64,000 bases of DNA from Fallopia convolvulus (taxonomy: Eukaryota; Streptophyta; Magnoliopsida; Caryophyllales; Polygonaceae), in the NCBI GenBank assembly GCA_964016875.1, contig OZ024721.1, positions 4,903,001-4,967,000 on the forward strand, in the 5' to 3' direction. Shown one piece after another: positions 47,483 through 59,000 of the stretch. The translations under genes and the position numbers were made by a program. The notes beneath the pieces were generated by a model. That model was not told where the DNA came from, searched no databases, and was given only the letters and a program-made list of their open reading frames with translations. Each line of letters begins with the position of its first letter. The stretch's first letter is position 1.

Positions 47483-47863
47483 TAGACCTGGGTCCGGTTC
47501 CGGAACCATGGAACCGGAACCGGCCTTGGCCCGATTCCGGTCCGGTTCTGGGCGGTTCCGAGGACGGTTCCGGTTCGGAACCGGAAATAAAAAAAATTAA
47601 AAAAATTAATTTTTGACCTCTGGAAGAAAACCGCGGTCGCGGTCCAATGGGCCGCGACCGCGGTTTGGTTATTTTTTATTTTTTGTGGGGTGGAACCGGC
47701 GGTTCCACCCGGTTTGGAACCTCCGGTTCCGGGGTTGGACGAATCGGAACCGTCCCGGGAACTGGACCTGGTGGTTCCGGAACCGTGACCGCCGGTTCCG
47801 GTTCCGGGCGGTTTTCCGCCGGTTCCGGGACCGCCGGTTCACCCGGAACCGACCCCAGGTCTA
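47483..47863. mobile_element. hAT-type MITE, 381 bp
   Basis: The ends are TAGACCTGGG and its exact inverted copy CCCAGGTCTA. The flanks are CATACAAT at 47475-47482 and 47864-47871, an 8-bp hAT-type duplication. The interior is packed with GGTTCCGG/CCGGAACC repeats and a palindrome around CCGCGGTCGCGG and CCGCGACCGCGG at 47630-47663. It has no coding capacity; Gly/Arg- or Pro-rich ORFs across it are by-products of the repeats. Confidence 0.9.
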
Positions 47864-49071
47864 CATACAATTATTTATATGTTTTTAAAAAATAGTTTAT
47901 AACAATGATTTGCATGCATCATTTTTAAGAAGACTTCTTTATTGAAAATTATGTTTATTATAAATTTTCATATAAATCATGATTTACTCAAAGGGAAAAT
48001 TCTAGGATGGTCATGCATGAGCATAAATGACTTCTAGAAATACTTTTTAATCTCACATGCATACTTTGAAGGACTTAACATAACTTATGCTAAAAATTAT
48101 GTTTCTTTTTATTAAAAGGTATAGTAAAACACTATCTTAGTAAATCTAGAACATATGCACAATTAATATTTATTTAAAAACTCCATAAATTCTACATGCA
48201 TAGTTAATAGAATTTATTTAAATATTTAGGTATTTTTTTTATATAATTTTTGGTTATTGGTAAAAATAAAATATTCCTACAAGTGCTAAAAGTTCTAGGA
48301 AAATACATGCAATTAGATTTACTCCCTAATATTCCTTTTAAAAAAACATGCAAGGCATAAGTAACTAGTTGATCATGGATTTAAATGAAAGGCATTTTAA
48401 AATCTACATGCAAAGTGATTTTCTTTACTAAAAATCCATTTAAAGTGGCATGCAAGAGTTTGTATGATCATCTAAGCATTTTGTAACCTCATAAGACTAA
48501 GTTATTCTCAAACATCATATAAAATCAATCTCTTACTCAAAAGAGACATGCATGTGGATTTTCTTCATAAAACTCCATAAGTAAGACATCTAAGAACACT
48601 TTCAATTTAAAAGCTTTCTAACTTATGTTTATTAGATCATAAAAATTACAAATCTAATTAAAGTTTAATCCAAGTACTAAAAATGACATGCATGAAGGAT
48701 TTAAGCAAGAGGAAAAAGTCTTGAGTAGTTTTCGTGGAAACTACTTCTACAAACTCATAGATCTTTTAATTAAAAGAGGGCTTCTTAGATCTTTTTATTA
48801 AACATAAAAATCAGAAATTATAAGATGGAAAACCCTCTTGAAAGATGTAGGATTTGGTATGCTTTCACAAAATTTGTAGAGGACACAAACCTCTTTAGCA
48901 AGAGATGCATGCATGTATGAATCAAGATAAGATATGCAAGTTTTGAAATATTTTATATTTTGAATTTTTTTTAAGAAAATCAGAATCTTAAACCAAGATC
49001 TAACATGCTATAAAACAACTTAAAATGGTGTAAAAAGGAAGTAGAAGAAAGGGAGAAAGGGTTATATATTG
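47864..49071. other. AT-rich region, nothing recognised
   Basis: There are no ORFs of interest. The word CATGCA recurs many times (ACATGCA about every 60-100 bases), suggesting an old, locally repetitive or LTR-derived sequence. Confidence 0.4.
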
Positions 49072-49270
49072 CTTAAGGTTGATTTGGAAAAAGCATTTGA
49101 CAGGATTAGATGAGATTTTATTATTGACACTTTCTCTGATGGCTTCTCTAATTCTTGAATTGATTGGATTAAGGAATGTCTTCATATCACTTTATTTCGT
49201 TTATTATGAAATGAGGAGGCTACTAATAAGTTCTTGCCTATTCATAATGTCCACCAAAGGGACCTAAATT
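49072..49270 (+). mobile_element. L1 reverse transcriptase fragment
   Basis: The plus strand reads KVDLEKAFDRIR, a stop, DFIIDTLSLM, then in another frame GFSNS and IDWIKECL. This is RT motif A (catalytic Asp in VDLEKAFD) and the next helix of plant L1 elements. Both ends are lost. Confidence 0.7.
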
Positions 49271-51128
49271 TTAGAATAACTTTTTTTATTTTTTAGAATA
49301 ACTTATTTTAAAATATATTTTAAAACAATTTTTTCTAATTAATTTAAAAATATAATAAAATAATTTCAATATATATTGTGCATGGCGTATCGAACATGAG
49401 CTCTTTAGTTTCTAAAGTTAATATAAGTCTTTTTTTTAAGTTCTTTATTTTTTTTAAAGGAACACTTAGCTAAAATGTTAATTTTCTAAAAACTAAACTA
49501 TTTTTAATGCAGAATGTAAAGAGGCACCAATAAATGAAGGGATCTCTAAACCTCCGTAGAAAGTCAATCCAAGTCTTTCATTAAATGGTCAGTACTAAGT
49601 TTTTTTTTTCATTTAGCCTCTAATATTTTAGGTACTTAGGTTTGTTTAAATATAAAATAGCATGGGTTTGTTAGAGTAAATATATAGTGATTTTAAGTTT
49701 ATTAAATCTTTCTTTTCAAACATAAAAATTATGTCGAAATACTATTTTTGAGTGCAAAACCCATAACACAGGGACTACATAAGTTGGAAATTATGATCAT
49801 TTTTATCTTTTGTAAATATGCAGATGACTTATTTTAATTAAACAATCATTGTGAATCATTAAAGGCGTAAAAAGTAAATATTTAAAAACTTGCTCTAAAT
49901 TTTTTTATTATTACTTTCACGTTTGGATCATTCTATGATAGAGGGTCAAAAAAGGTAACCAAGGGAGAAAAGAAGCAAAGCAAATCCATAAAGAAAGAGG
50001 CAAAGGTGGCTAAGGAAAGAAAGACTCGGAAAGATGTAGTAAAGGTATCCAAAGACAAAAAAAAAAGAACAAGGAGGAGAAGGATTTATGGGGTAACTAT
50101 TTACATATATATATATATAATTTTTTTATTTTTTAAGAAACTAATTCCATAAAATGTAACTATTTACATATATAAATTTTTTATTTACATATATATATAT
50201 AAACTTTTTATTTTTTAAGAAACTAATTCCCTAAAATGAAAATAATAAACCCTTATTAAGAAATTAAAAATCAAATTGAATATTTTTATATCAGACTTCT
50301 TAACTTATGTTCTAAGAGCATAGGTTATAAAAGTATGCTGCATAATCAATCTTGTTACAAATATATGCTAAATACACGTAAAATTAACCATCATCTTTAA
50401 AAAAATCAACTATAGAAGAAAGGGTGGAGATCATAACAAGAAAATTTGAGTTAACTTTGAACATTGATTTGTTTGAGCTCCATGCTTCAACACAAATGGA
50501 AGTTAAATTTGACGTGGAGCCAATGGGAGTATGGAATCTCTTGAAGGATGTGGTAGAGGATGGTAGTGATCCAACAAAAGAAAAAGAAGAAGAAGAGGAA
50601 GAGGAAGCGATGAAGAAATGGTAGGATGAACAAAGTAAAGAGAGCTACTTAAAAAAGCAGGATTATTCATCATGGTGATGTGTGAAATCATTGGTAATTT
50701 ACTTTTGTGTTAATCCTTATTTAAATTTAATAATATTTTTAATTAATTATTATTGTTAATTCTTAGAGGAATTATATGTGTATAGGTGATAGGAAATTTG
50801 CACCATGAAAAGGCTTGGTTGTTGACTCGATAGTTGGAGTTTTCCTCACTTAGAATATGTCTGATAGTCTCTTGAGGTATGTTTTGATCAACTTTATATG
50901 TCGTTTAAGGTTTTTATTATGATTAAATAATAGTGAGTTATGAAAATTGTTGTTGAAGAGTTGCTCTAGTTTATTTTATTTTTCTGTTTTAAACTCTTTT
51001 TTCATTGACTTAAAGGGAGGTGAACATTTAAAAAAATTGTTAATTTGAAAAAAAAGTACAACATTGAGTTTACTTGACATTGCTAGTTTGCAAATTCTAC
51101 ATTGGAACCTATTTTTTTTTAAAAAAAA
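49271..51128. other. AT-rich region with short charged ORFs, no gene recognised
   Basis: At 49960-50095 a Lys-rich stretch is encoded (KKEAKVAKERKTRKD and KDKKKRTRRRR). At 50424-50624 a 66-residue acidic ORF ends in an EKEEEEEEE run. Both may be remnants of one decayed coding unit, but no family is recognised. A block with CTAATTCCATAAAATG is tandemly doubled at 50100-50240. Confidence 0.35.
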
Positions 51129-51145
51129 TTGTATACAAACTTGTT

Positions 51146-52979
51146 GTTTTTTTGATAAGGTAAGAATTTTATATTCGACTACTAAACAGACTTGGTAATC
51201 CGAGAGGCCGTTAGAAAACGGTAGCCGTGAACGGCTAAGAAGGACAAAGCATGCAGGAAAAGCTATAAAAAGTACAAGAATAAGAACTAAGAAGAGTTTG
51301 GGATCGGGGTGAGTAAGCACTATAAAATAGCACCACAAGCAACATGTCGACCCCTTTTGGGCGTGTGAAATGGACATCTGACGTTCCCTCCACTGAGATA
51401 AAAGATCTTCAGAAGCCCTAGAGCACCAAGCGACTTTGCCCAATACACCTCGTTCCAATGTCAAACTCAGCTCTAATTCATCGGAAAGAGTACTTAAGTT
51501 AATTATAGCTCCAGCAAACCTGCAAAAAAAAGAAAAACTAACATGCCTTGCCTAGCAAGGACTTAATTTATTAAATATATATATATATATATATATATAA
51601 AGACATGCGACCCAAGCGCAAAGAATAACGACTTGCGACTAAGCACAAAGATTTTCTTTAAAAAATTCAAATAATCCTAATCTTAATAATCAAGACCAGC
51701 AGAAGCCAATAATGGAATTTTTTTAAAGATAATAATACCAAAGCAACTTGAAACAAATCCAAATTTCCGAGAATTTGTAAGATTCCATAAATTAAAAGCA
51801 TATCATACAGGCCGAAGATAAGGCAACCTGAAATTGTTTCTCAAGTTATTATCATGTCTCTTTAGATCCCTCGAACCAAACAGCTCTTTCAGTTACCAAA
51901 TTTAGTAAAGGCCAAAGCAACGGTTTATATAAAGTATGTTTTGTTCCAGCATTCCAAGAATTTTAGAGCACCTCATCAGCAAACAGAAATTATATCATAT
52001 GCTTCAAGTTTAGATAATCTAAACCTATCTGATCCAAACTAAGATCAAAATAAAAGGACTTTTTTGTATTTTCTTTCATAGACCCCAAAGGCCATGCCTC
52101 AAAAGACTTGTTCGAATTGCTACCCTTTAAGGTCTCAAAGACCCTGATAGGCTTAGACTGGATTTGAGAATGAGTAAGATCATACTCATTTTGTTCTTTA
52201 GAGAAATGAGCATCAGAGCAAGTAACCTTCTTAATGGTTTTCTTTGTCTTCGTTGCATCAGAATTTTTCTTCATGGATATGGTTTCCTTATGAATGTTTG
52301 AAAAAAGAGTCAAGAGAGAACACTAAGGATCTCAGAGAGTGTGGGGAAGAAAGGACTCCCACAACTCCTTAAATCGGCCAAAGACTCGCACCTTCTACTA
52401 GTATTAGACAAGTACACCAGCAATTTATCATTATCAGATAAGAAAAGCAACAACCTGATAGCTTGAAGTTCCTTCTTTAGATTATCTAGCCAAGGGAAAA
52501 GCATCTCCACAAGATCAGTCTTTTGTCTCCACATCTAGGAGGCCTCGCCGGACCGGCCCTTCCAAACACCCCATTGCTTCCTACTTAGAAGCTTCATGAG
52601 AAGTCCTATAAAGTACCGTAGGCGAGCCAACCCCAATCACCAATTTGCTCTTTGTTCCTGGAACTCTAGTCCATGTCGTCTCCCATGCCACCTTGAAAGA
52701 ACGGGGGGAGTCGTCTCAACTGAACTAGAGGCCACACCAGCCACTCCACGCGACAGAAAGAACGATCTAGCCCCAAATAACGATTTGTTTGTCACGGGAA
52801 ATTTGGCCGCAAATCGCCGGATGAGACCCAAAAGTGTTTATAATCATCATTACCATCACTCAGAGATAGAAGGAGGTGAACGATTGTATCAATTAGGACT
52901 TCAATTCCCATTCTAGGGTTCTTGATTTTGGCAAAGGGGGATAGTTTCGGGAAAAGGGGCGACGAGGGTTTTGGAGGCC
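51146..52979 (-). mobile_element. Internally deleted LINE with 17-bp target duplication
   Basis: TTGTATACAAACTTGTT flanks the unit at 51129-51145 and 52980-52996. On the minus strand the element starts GGCCTCCAAAACCC at 52979 and ends CCTTATCAAAAAAAC at 51146, an L1-style 3' end. At 1834 bp it is far shorter than a full L1 and no RT domain is seen. Minus-strand ORFs at 52310-52534 and 51990-52313 (the latter with MKKNSDATKTKKTIKKV) are unrecognised and may derive from ORF1. An AT dinucleotide run (51575-51598) lies near the presumed deletion junction. Confidence 0.75.
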
Positions 52980-52988
52980 TTGTATACA

Positions 52989-54360
52989 AACTTGTTAAAT
53001 GGTGGTGATGTAACGAATATTGTAGGGCTTTAACTTTGAGTCCAGCCTCATATGGATAGCTGAGTAAGGAACTTGAACTCAAATTTGTTTGTAGGTCTTA
53101 TGTTATTGTTGGGTTTTAAAATTAAGCCCATTGAATAGGAGTTGCAAAACAGAAAATTTTCATTGTTTTCAACTAATTTCATATATTTAATATGAACTTA
53201 GTCGCACATTCTTTCTATTTTAGATTCTTAAATTAATATGTTTAGGATTTCGTTAATGACATAAAGTGTGCTAAAATAAATTCATGTTATGCTAATCCAT
53301 ATTAATTAGTATATAAAATCCCCTACTGATATTTATATGAACTTGTTAAATGGTGATGTGTTGAATATTGTTGGGCTTTAACTTTGGTTTTAGCTTCAGA
53401 TGGATAGTTGAGTAAGGAACTTGGACCCAAATTTGTTTGTAGGTTATTGATGGGTTTTAAATTTAGGCCCATTGAATAGGAGATGCAAAATTCAAAAATT
53501 TTAATTATTTTTCTACTAATTCTATATATATATATATATGATAAGGTAAAAACTAGGAGACCACCTAGGGGGCGTCCTAGAACATCCTTGCGGATGAGAA
53601 CTTGAAGTTCTAGGTTATCTAGAACAGTGTGGTAGGATAGTTGTGGCCCAGCTTAGTGATTTTATCGGCCACAACATTGCACTCCCTACCAACATTCTTA
53701 ATTGGTTTGACCTCAAAGTACTGAAGTGAAACCATAATGTTCGAGATTAACATTTCAATTTCCCATGGACATTGCCCACAACCATTTATAGTGTTATTTG
53801 GCTATCCCCTTCAATTTCAATTTTTGTTATTCCCAATCTCTTGGCCTCTTGGATCCCTTCCTTTAGTGCTAGTGCTTCAATCTTAAGCACCGAATCAGTT
53901 TTATTTTTTCTTGTTCCTAGTCCCAATATTTGCGCATTATGGTCTCTTATTACGAATCTCGAGGCAACATTGTTAGGGTTAAGCTTTGATCCATCAAAAT
54001 TTAATTTAAATGCATTAATCTGCAATTTTCACCAAGCATCCGTATCTTTCTTCCTCTTGTGCCCGTATTGCACCGAACATCCTATCTCATCATCGTTCTC
54101 CTTCCATTTCTTATGTATTGTTATGTATTGTTCCAAATTTTGAATCGAGTCATTAGGAGTTTGTTGAAATACCAACCTATTTTGTTAAGGAATTTGTTAT
54201 ATATTTAATATGAGCTTAGTCACACCTTCTTTTAGTTTTAGATTCTTAAATTAATATGTTTAGGATTTTTTATGGACTTAAAGTGCGCTATAATAAATTT
54301 ATGTTATGCTAATCCATGTTATTAGTATATAGCTATAGAATCCCCTACTGATATTTACAT
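52989..54360. repeat. 350-bp tandem duplication, second copy split by an L1
   Basis: Copy 1 (about 52989-53338) and copy 2 (53340 to about 53530, resuming about 54197-54360) share AACTTGTTAAATGG, GATGGATAG, CCCATTGAATAGGAG and AATCCCCTACTGATATTTA, with roughly 10-15 percent divergence by eye. The first copy also received the LINE at 51146-52979 at its left edge. Confidence 0.8.
53531..54197 (-). mobile_element. L1 3' fragment with RNase H
   Basis: The minus strand reads AFKLNFDGSKLNPNNVASRF, VIRDHNAQILGLGTR, EALALKEGIQEAKRLGI, PWEIEMLISNIMVSL and GRECNVVADKITKLG, a nearly intact RVT_3-type RNase H. It ends with CCTTATCATATATATA in place of a pure A tail. It is 5'-truncated and interrupts the second copy of the 350-bp repeat. 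Confidence 0.8.
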
Positions 54361-56011
54361 AACTTATTTTTACAACTTTACATATATGTCATTGGCGGCA
54401 TGATTTCCTGTAAAAGAATCAAGAGAGAATGTACAACTTGTATTGGAATATAATCTTGCAAGTTGCCATGGAATATAATCTTGCAAGTTGCCATGAACAA
54501 CTAGAGGATCTTTATTTTGACAATCCTAGTAATCAAGACTCAACAACACATTTGGAGGATATTGCACTAGAGAATCCAAGTAGCCAAGATTTATCGGTGC
54601 ATCATTTAGAGGATGTTGCATTCAAGACTCTAGGCAGTCAATTCAACGGTAATTCCAGTAGTCAACATTTAACAAAGCATTTGGATAACTCCAAGTACAT
54701 TTAGGCAACACACTGATGCTCTTCACATGAATGGCAACTCCAATATGATAAAGTAATATGCATTATATTTCTATATCATTCCTTATTTTACTAAATATTG
54801 GTTACTAAAAAAATATGTTATTTAGACTCCTTCGAGTAATGTGAAGAACAAGAAAAAGGGGCAAGGACACCGAAGATATAAAACCAAATGGATGATTTAC
54901 GAACAACTTATGCAAGACACAGTAATGGAAAACCTAGACACCCAGATGCAATAGAATCTGTTGATTGGATGCAGTGAGAAAGGATGATGTCAAAGAGATT
55001 GCATAAGCTATTGAAGAAAGAGGGCAATATAATACCATAGCTCAAAAATCAAGGTATTTGAATGATTAATAATGCATTTAATGTGTTTGGTTGCTTTAAA
55101 AATATAAAATAGTGAGATCATTCACAATAGACAAAATATTATAATCAAGTTTCACTATCAAAATTATGAGTAGTATTTTATGCAGGATTTCTTGAATCGA
55201 GTTGTCAAGGACCATGGGAGCATTGATCTTGAATGGTTGAGAGTTGTGCCAGCGGAGAAATCAAAGTAAGTCGATATATGGAGTAGACACTTTATTCATT
55301 TTATTTGACATAGAATATTATACTATAATTTTTTGATGCATTTTGCATGAGTACTTGTTTGACCAAATACCTAAGAAAAAAGTATTAAGTTTAACCCTAC
55401 AATTATCACATAGGAATTAATTTGACCTTGAATGTATTTTTTATGAACAACATGAAATTTTAAATGACCATTAAATGTTAGCTCATGAACCTATTGTTTG
55501 TTGTTCCTCAACCTTAGTTGATATGAGTGGAAATTTGTCCCATATAGTATTGATAGTGTTCTTGATGTTATGTTACTGGTTTTTGCACCATATTTGTGGG
55601 TTGATTTTGTTGTTAGTGTAGTTGATGTGATGTTATATTATCGATCACTATAAGAGGTCTTGCAAGTTTCTAAACAAATCTCATGTTAGTAGAAGAAGTG
55701 ATAGTGTTACACTTATATCCAAATTATAGCTCTACAAAATTTTACAACAAATCTAGAAGGTAACACTTCAAATTTTATACAAATAGCATAGACAAGAGCC
55801 TAAACTAGCAACGTTTAGTGAGAAACCAATATTCATTTTGTGGTTATGCTACTAGGGCATACCATTCCCGTAAAATGTTGTTATTCGAAATTCAAATATC
55901 ATTACATTTGGGCAATCAAATATTTTTCTCCATTTCAATAGTTTTCAAAATTTCAAACTTCAAAAACTTGGTTCAACTCTTCTTTTTCTGTCATATAATC
56001 TCCCTATGTAT
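54361..56011. other. Downstream of the GNL2-like gene; one unrecognised ORF
   Basis: An ORF at 54429-54704 (91 residues) has an internal repeat pattern HLEDIALENPSSQD and HLEDVAFKTLGSQ. A 25-bp unit (GAATATAATCTTGCAAG and following bases) is doubled at about 54449-54501. Further plus-strand coding-like text follows near 54840-54930 (KKKGQGHRRYKTKWMIYEQL) and 55190-55265 (RVVKDHGSIDLEWLRVVPAE). These could be exons of one decayed plant transposon protein, but no family is certain. Confidence 0.3.
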
Positions 56012-59000
56012 CTACATTAGAGAGCTCTCCCCAAGGGATGGAGCAATCCATTGTATCTGAATATAGGTAATCTCCCACAAATCATCATCCTCTCTAGGCA
56101 CCAAAATATCACGATCCTTCATCTCTATGATGATCCTTTTGAGTAGCTCTGGAACGAGCTCTTGCATCTTTGATGGACCATGCTCTCCCAAGTCTGCCTT
56201 CATACAAGTATCCATTCTCCTAAGAAGACCCAACCAGAAGGGCTTAAATGCTGGGTTCTCAGAGATCGGTTTGAGGTATTGTAAGAACACATCAGTCAAC
56301 AACTCCATTGCATACTTAAGAGTGTTCTCCATGCTTCTCATCTCTCTTTCTGCATTTTCCCTCCTCGAGTACTCTATCATTTTCTCGTGTAGATCATCCA
56401 CCATGGCGAATATAATGTAGTTAAAGCAGTTGATACATTGGACAGAAGTGAGGTCTAATCCCTCAGCTAGTACGAAGCTCTTCTTTAGAGCAAATATTGC
56501 TTGGTTCCTAATCTCTTCCCTTCGTGCCAAGCTAGTCTTCCTCAATGCCTCACCCAACTTGACGAATAGGTTTATAATGTAAGTACTAGTTTTATTGCTA
56601 TCCTCTATAGATGTGGAGGAGTTGCTTCCTATGCTGGCATTGCTCATGTTATTTCCCGGGTCAGAGAAGTTGTTACACCATGGGATCAACAAATTCACAG
56701 TGTTGGCCAAGAGATCTAATATTTTAAAGTTTTTTTCCACAAGGCTGATCCTAAGGGCAACAAAACCAAATGCACAGTCAATGAAGTATGCATAGTTTGT
56801 TCGCGTGATAAAGTGACTTCCAGACAACAAGTTTATCAAAGTATCAACCCCTAGATCATAGGCTTCAGGGTGTCGCCCTGTCACTGAAAGTAGATGGAGG
56901 AGGGATTTCCACCCCAATTGTGTTTGCACATTTGAAGGATAGTCATTGAGGATCTTGCTCACTGATTGGATGATTAAATCACAACAGTTGTCAAGAATCT
57001 CTTTATCAAACTTCCACATCAAGTTTATCGATTTGAAGATGAGCTCCTCCGGGTATTTGTCCATCTGATAAGAGGAAAGAAGCTTCATAACAATCTTGAA
57101 AAGAATTAAGATACCTTTCTCTGCAAACAAGTTGGGGGAAAACATAGGAAATTGAGCTATAGTGAGCATGTTGTCATGGTAAGCTGGCCAGTACAAGGCA
57201 ATCTTGTTGATGTTTGCAAGACTAGTTGTTAATATCAAGTCCCAACAGAAACACACTGTTTCTTCTTCCTCTATAGCTGTGCTAAACTTCTGACCTCTCC
57301 CGGCAGCTGCAAATATAAGCGACCGCCCAAGATTCACCAACGACTCTTCTAGCAAGTTTGAGTTGTTAAAGATGCTACCTATCTTGCATTGTTGTATGAT
57401 TTTGGCATTTTGTTCAAACTCACTACCCATTAAAACTAGAGAGTCTTCATTTCCATCCATGGGAAGAAAAGGGGCAAATCTTCCCACCACGCTAGAGCTG
57501 TGTCTTCTATTAGGGGCCCTCGAGTCACTTCCATAAGGTATGCTTCCAGATCCTGATCTAGAGTGAGATGCTCGATCTACAGATGAGGAGCTCTCTGGTG
57601 ATTCAATAACTGATTGAGGAAGCAACTTTAATCTCTTCAACTTTAACAAGCAGTCAACTATATCCCTCCAAGCCCCTCTTATGGACTCACCAAATCTATT
57701 AGCAATAGTGAAAACTGCAAGAGTTGCCATTCTTGGCTTCATGTCATTAGCAAACATGTATAGTGTCTCCTCAGTAGATGCGTAAGGGTTCAATAAAGTT
57801 GTAAATTTACACATTGAGGCTAGAAGCTCATCAAGAATATCTTCTAAGCCATGTTGAGCAATTCGAGCCACCGAAATGATCCCTTCAATGCTTTCATTCA
57901 TGACGTCATCTTCATCAACATGCTCGAATATAGCAGAAAGAGCAGCAACACTAGGACCTGCTATAGTAGAAAACATGTCCCTCCCTAACCTAGGATCGAA
58001 CTTACACAATACATACGTTTTTGTAGCCTTTGACCGGTTCATTATCTCTATCCATCTCCCGGGAGTCATCTCAACGGGGCCTGTTTGCCCGAACATAGTA
58101 ATTGCATTGTTGGCTATGGATTGAAAGAGCTCGGAGAGGTATTCTCTAGGAAGATCCTTCCCACCATTGATTGCTCTGTTGTTTTTTATAAACTCATCCT
58201 CGGTCATCTTTTTCTTTACCTGTGGATTGTGTTGATCTGTGTTCAACATAATAAGAGAGTAACAAAGTATGAACACTGCATCTTTGCTTTCAAAGAGATC
58301 TGTGGGTTGTTGCTCATAAAACCTTTCAGAAAAGGCCTCTAGGATCCTTTGGATTTTCTGGGACTCTCCAGGCAACCTGAAAGTCTCTAGGTAACTCCTT
58401 AGGGCATTGTCAAGAAGCATTCCATTAAACTCAAAGGTGCAAGTGAACTCCCTTAGAACTTGTAAGTGGAAACCATCAGGATCACCCAAGTAATCACCTA
58501 AAAAATGGATTTTCATAAATATATCATCAACGATATCATTGGTGTCAAACCAAACTATGATACCAATATATATAACTAAAGAAGAACCTAAATGTGGCTA
58601 CGTGTCATTCCAACATCCAACCATCTCATCATCTTTGTAAAATGTCATTCCCACGTTACACCGCCTAAAATTTTACCATGGGACTATCTCACCTTACACC
58701 ACCTCATTTACCCGTTATACTTAAATTTTTTTAACTTTTTTTATGTGATATATTAAAAAAATAATGATTAATTTATTTCCATATGAGATTATACACAAAA
58801 TTAGCTATCACTCTATTTTTATTTTAAAATTCCTACAAAACTCAATCATTTTCTTATATTTTAAACTTTGTACATCTCCAAATTTTATTTTATACAAATA
58901 AACCCTAGCATTATATTAATAAAGAGAAACAAAATTAGGAGAAGCCTATATTTTTCTCCATCATTTTGCAGCCAACAATAATAGAGATCTCGAGTTCTCA

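Noticed and set aside
47613..47895. Arg-, Gly- and Pro-rich ORFs
   Set aside because: They are translations of CCGGAACC repeats in the hAT MITE.
56127..58342. Plus-strand ORFs at 56127-58342
   Set aside because: They are antisense shadows of GNL2 exon 4.
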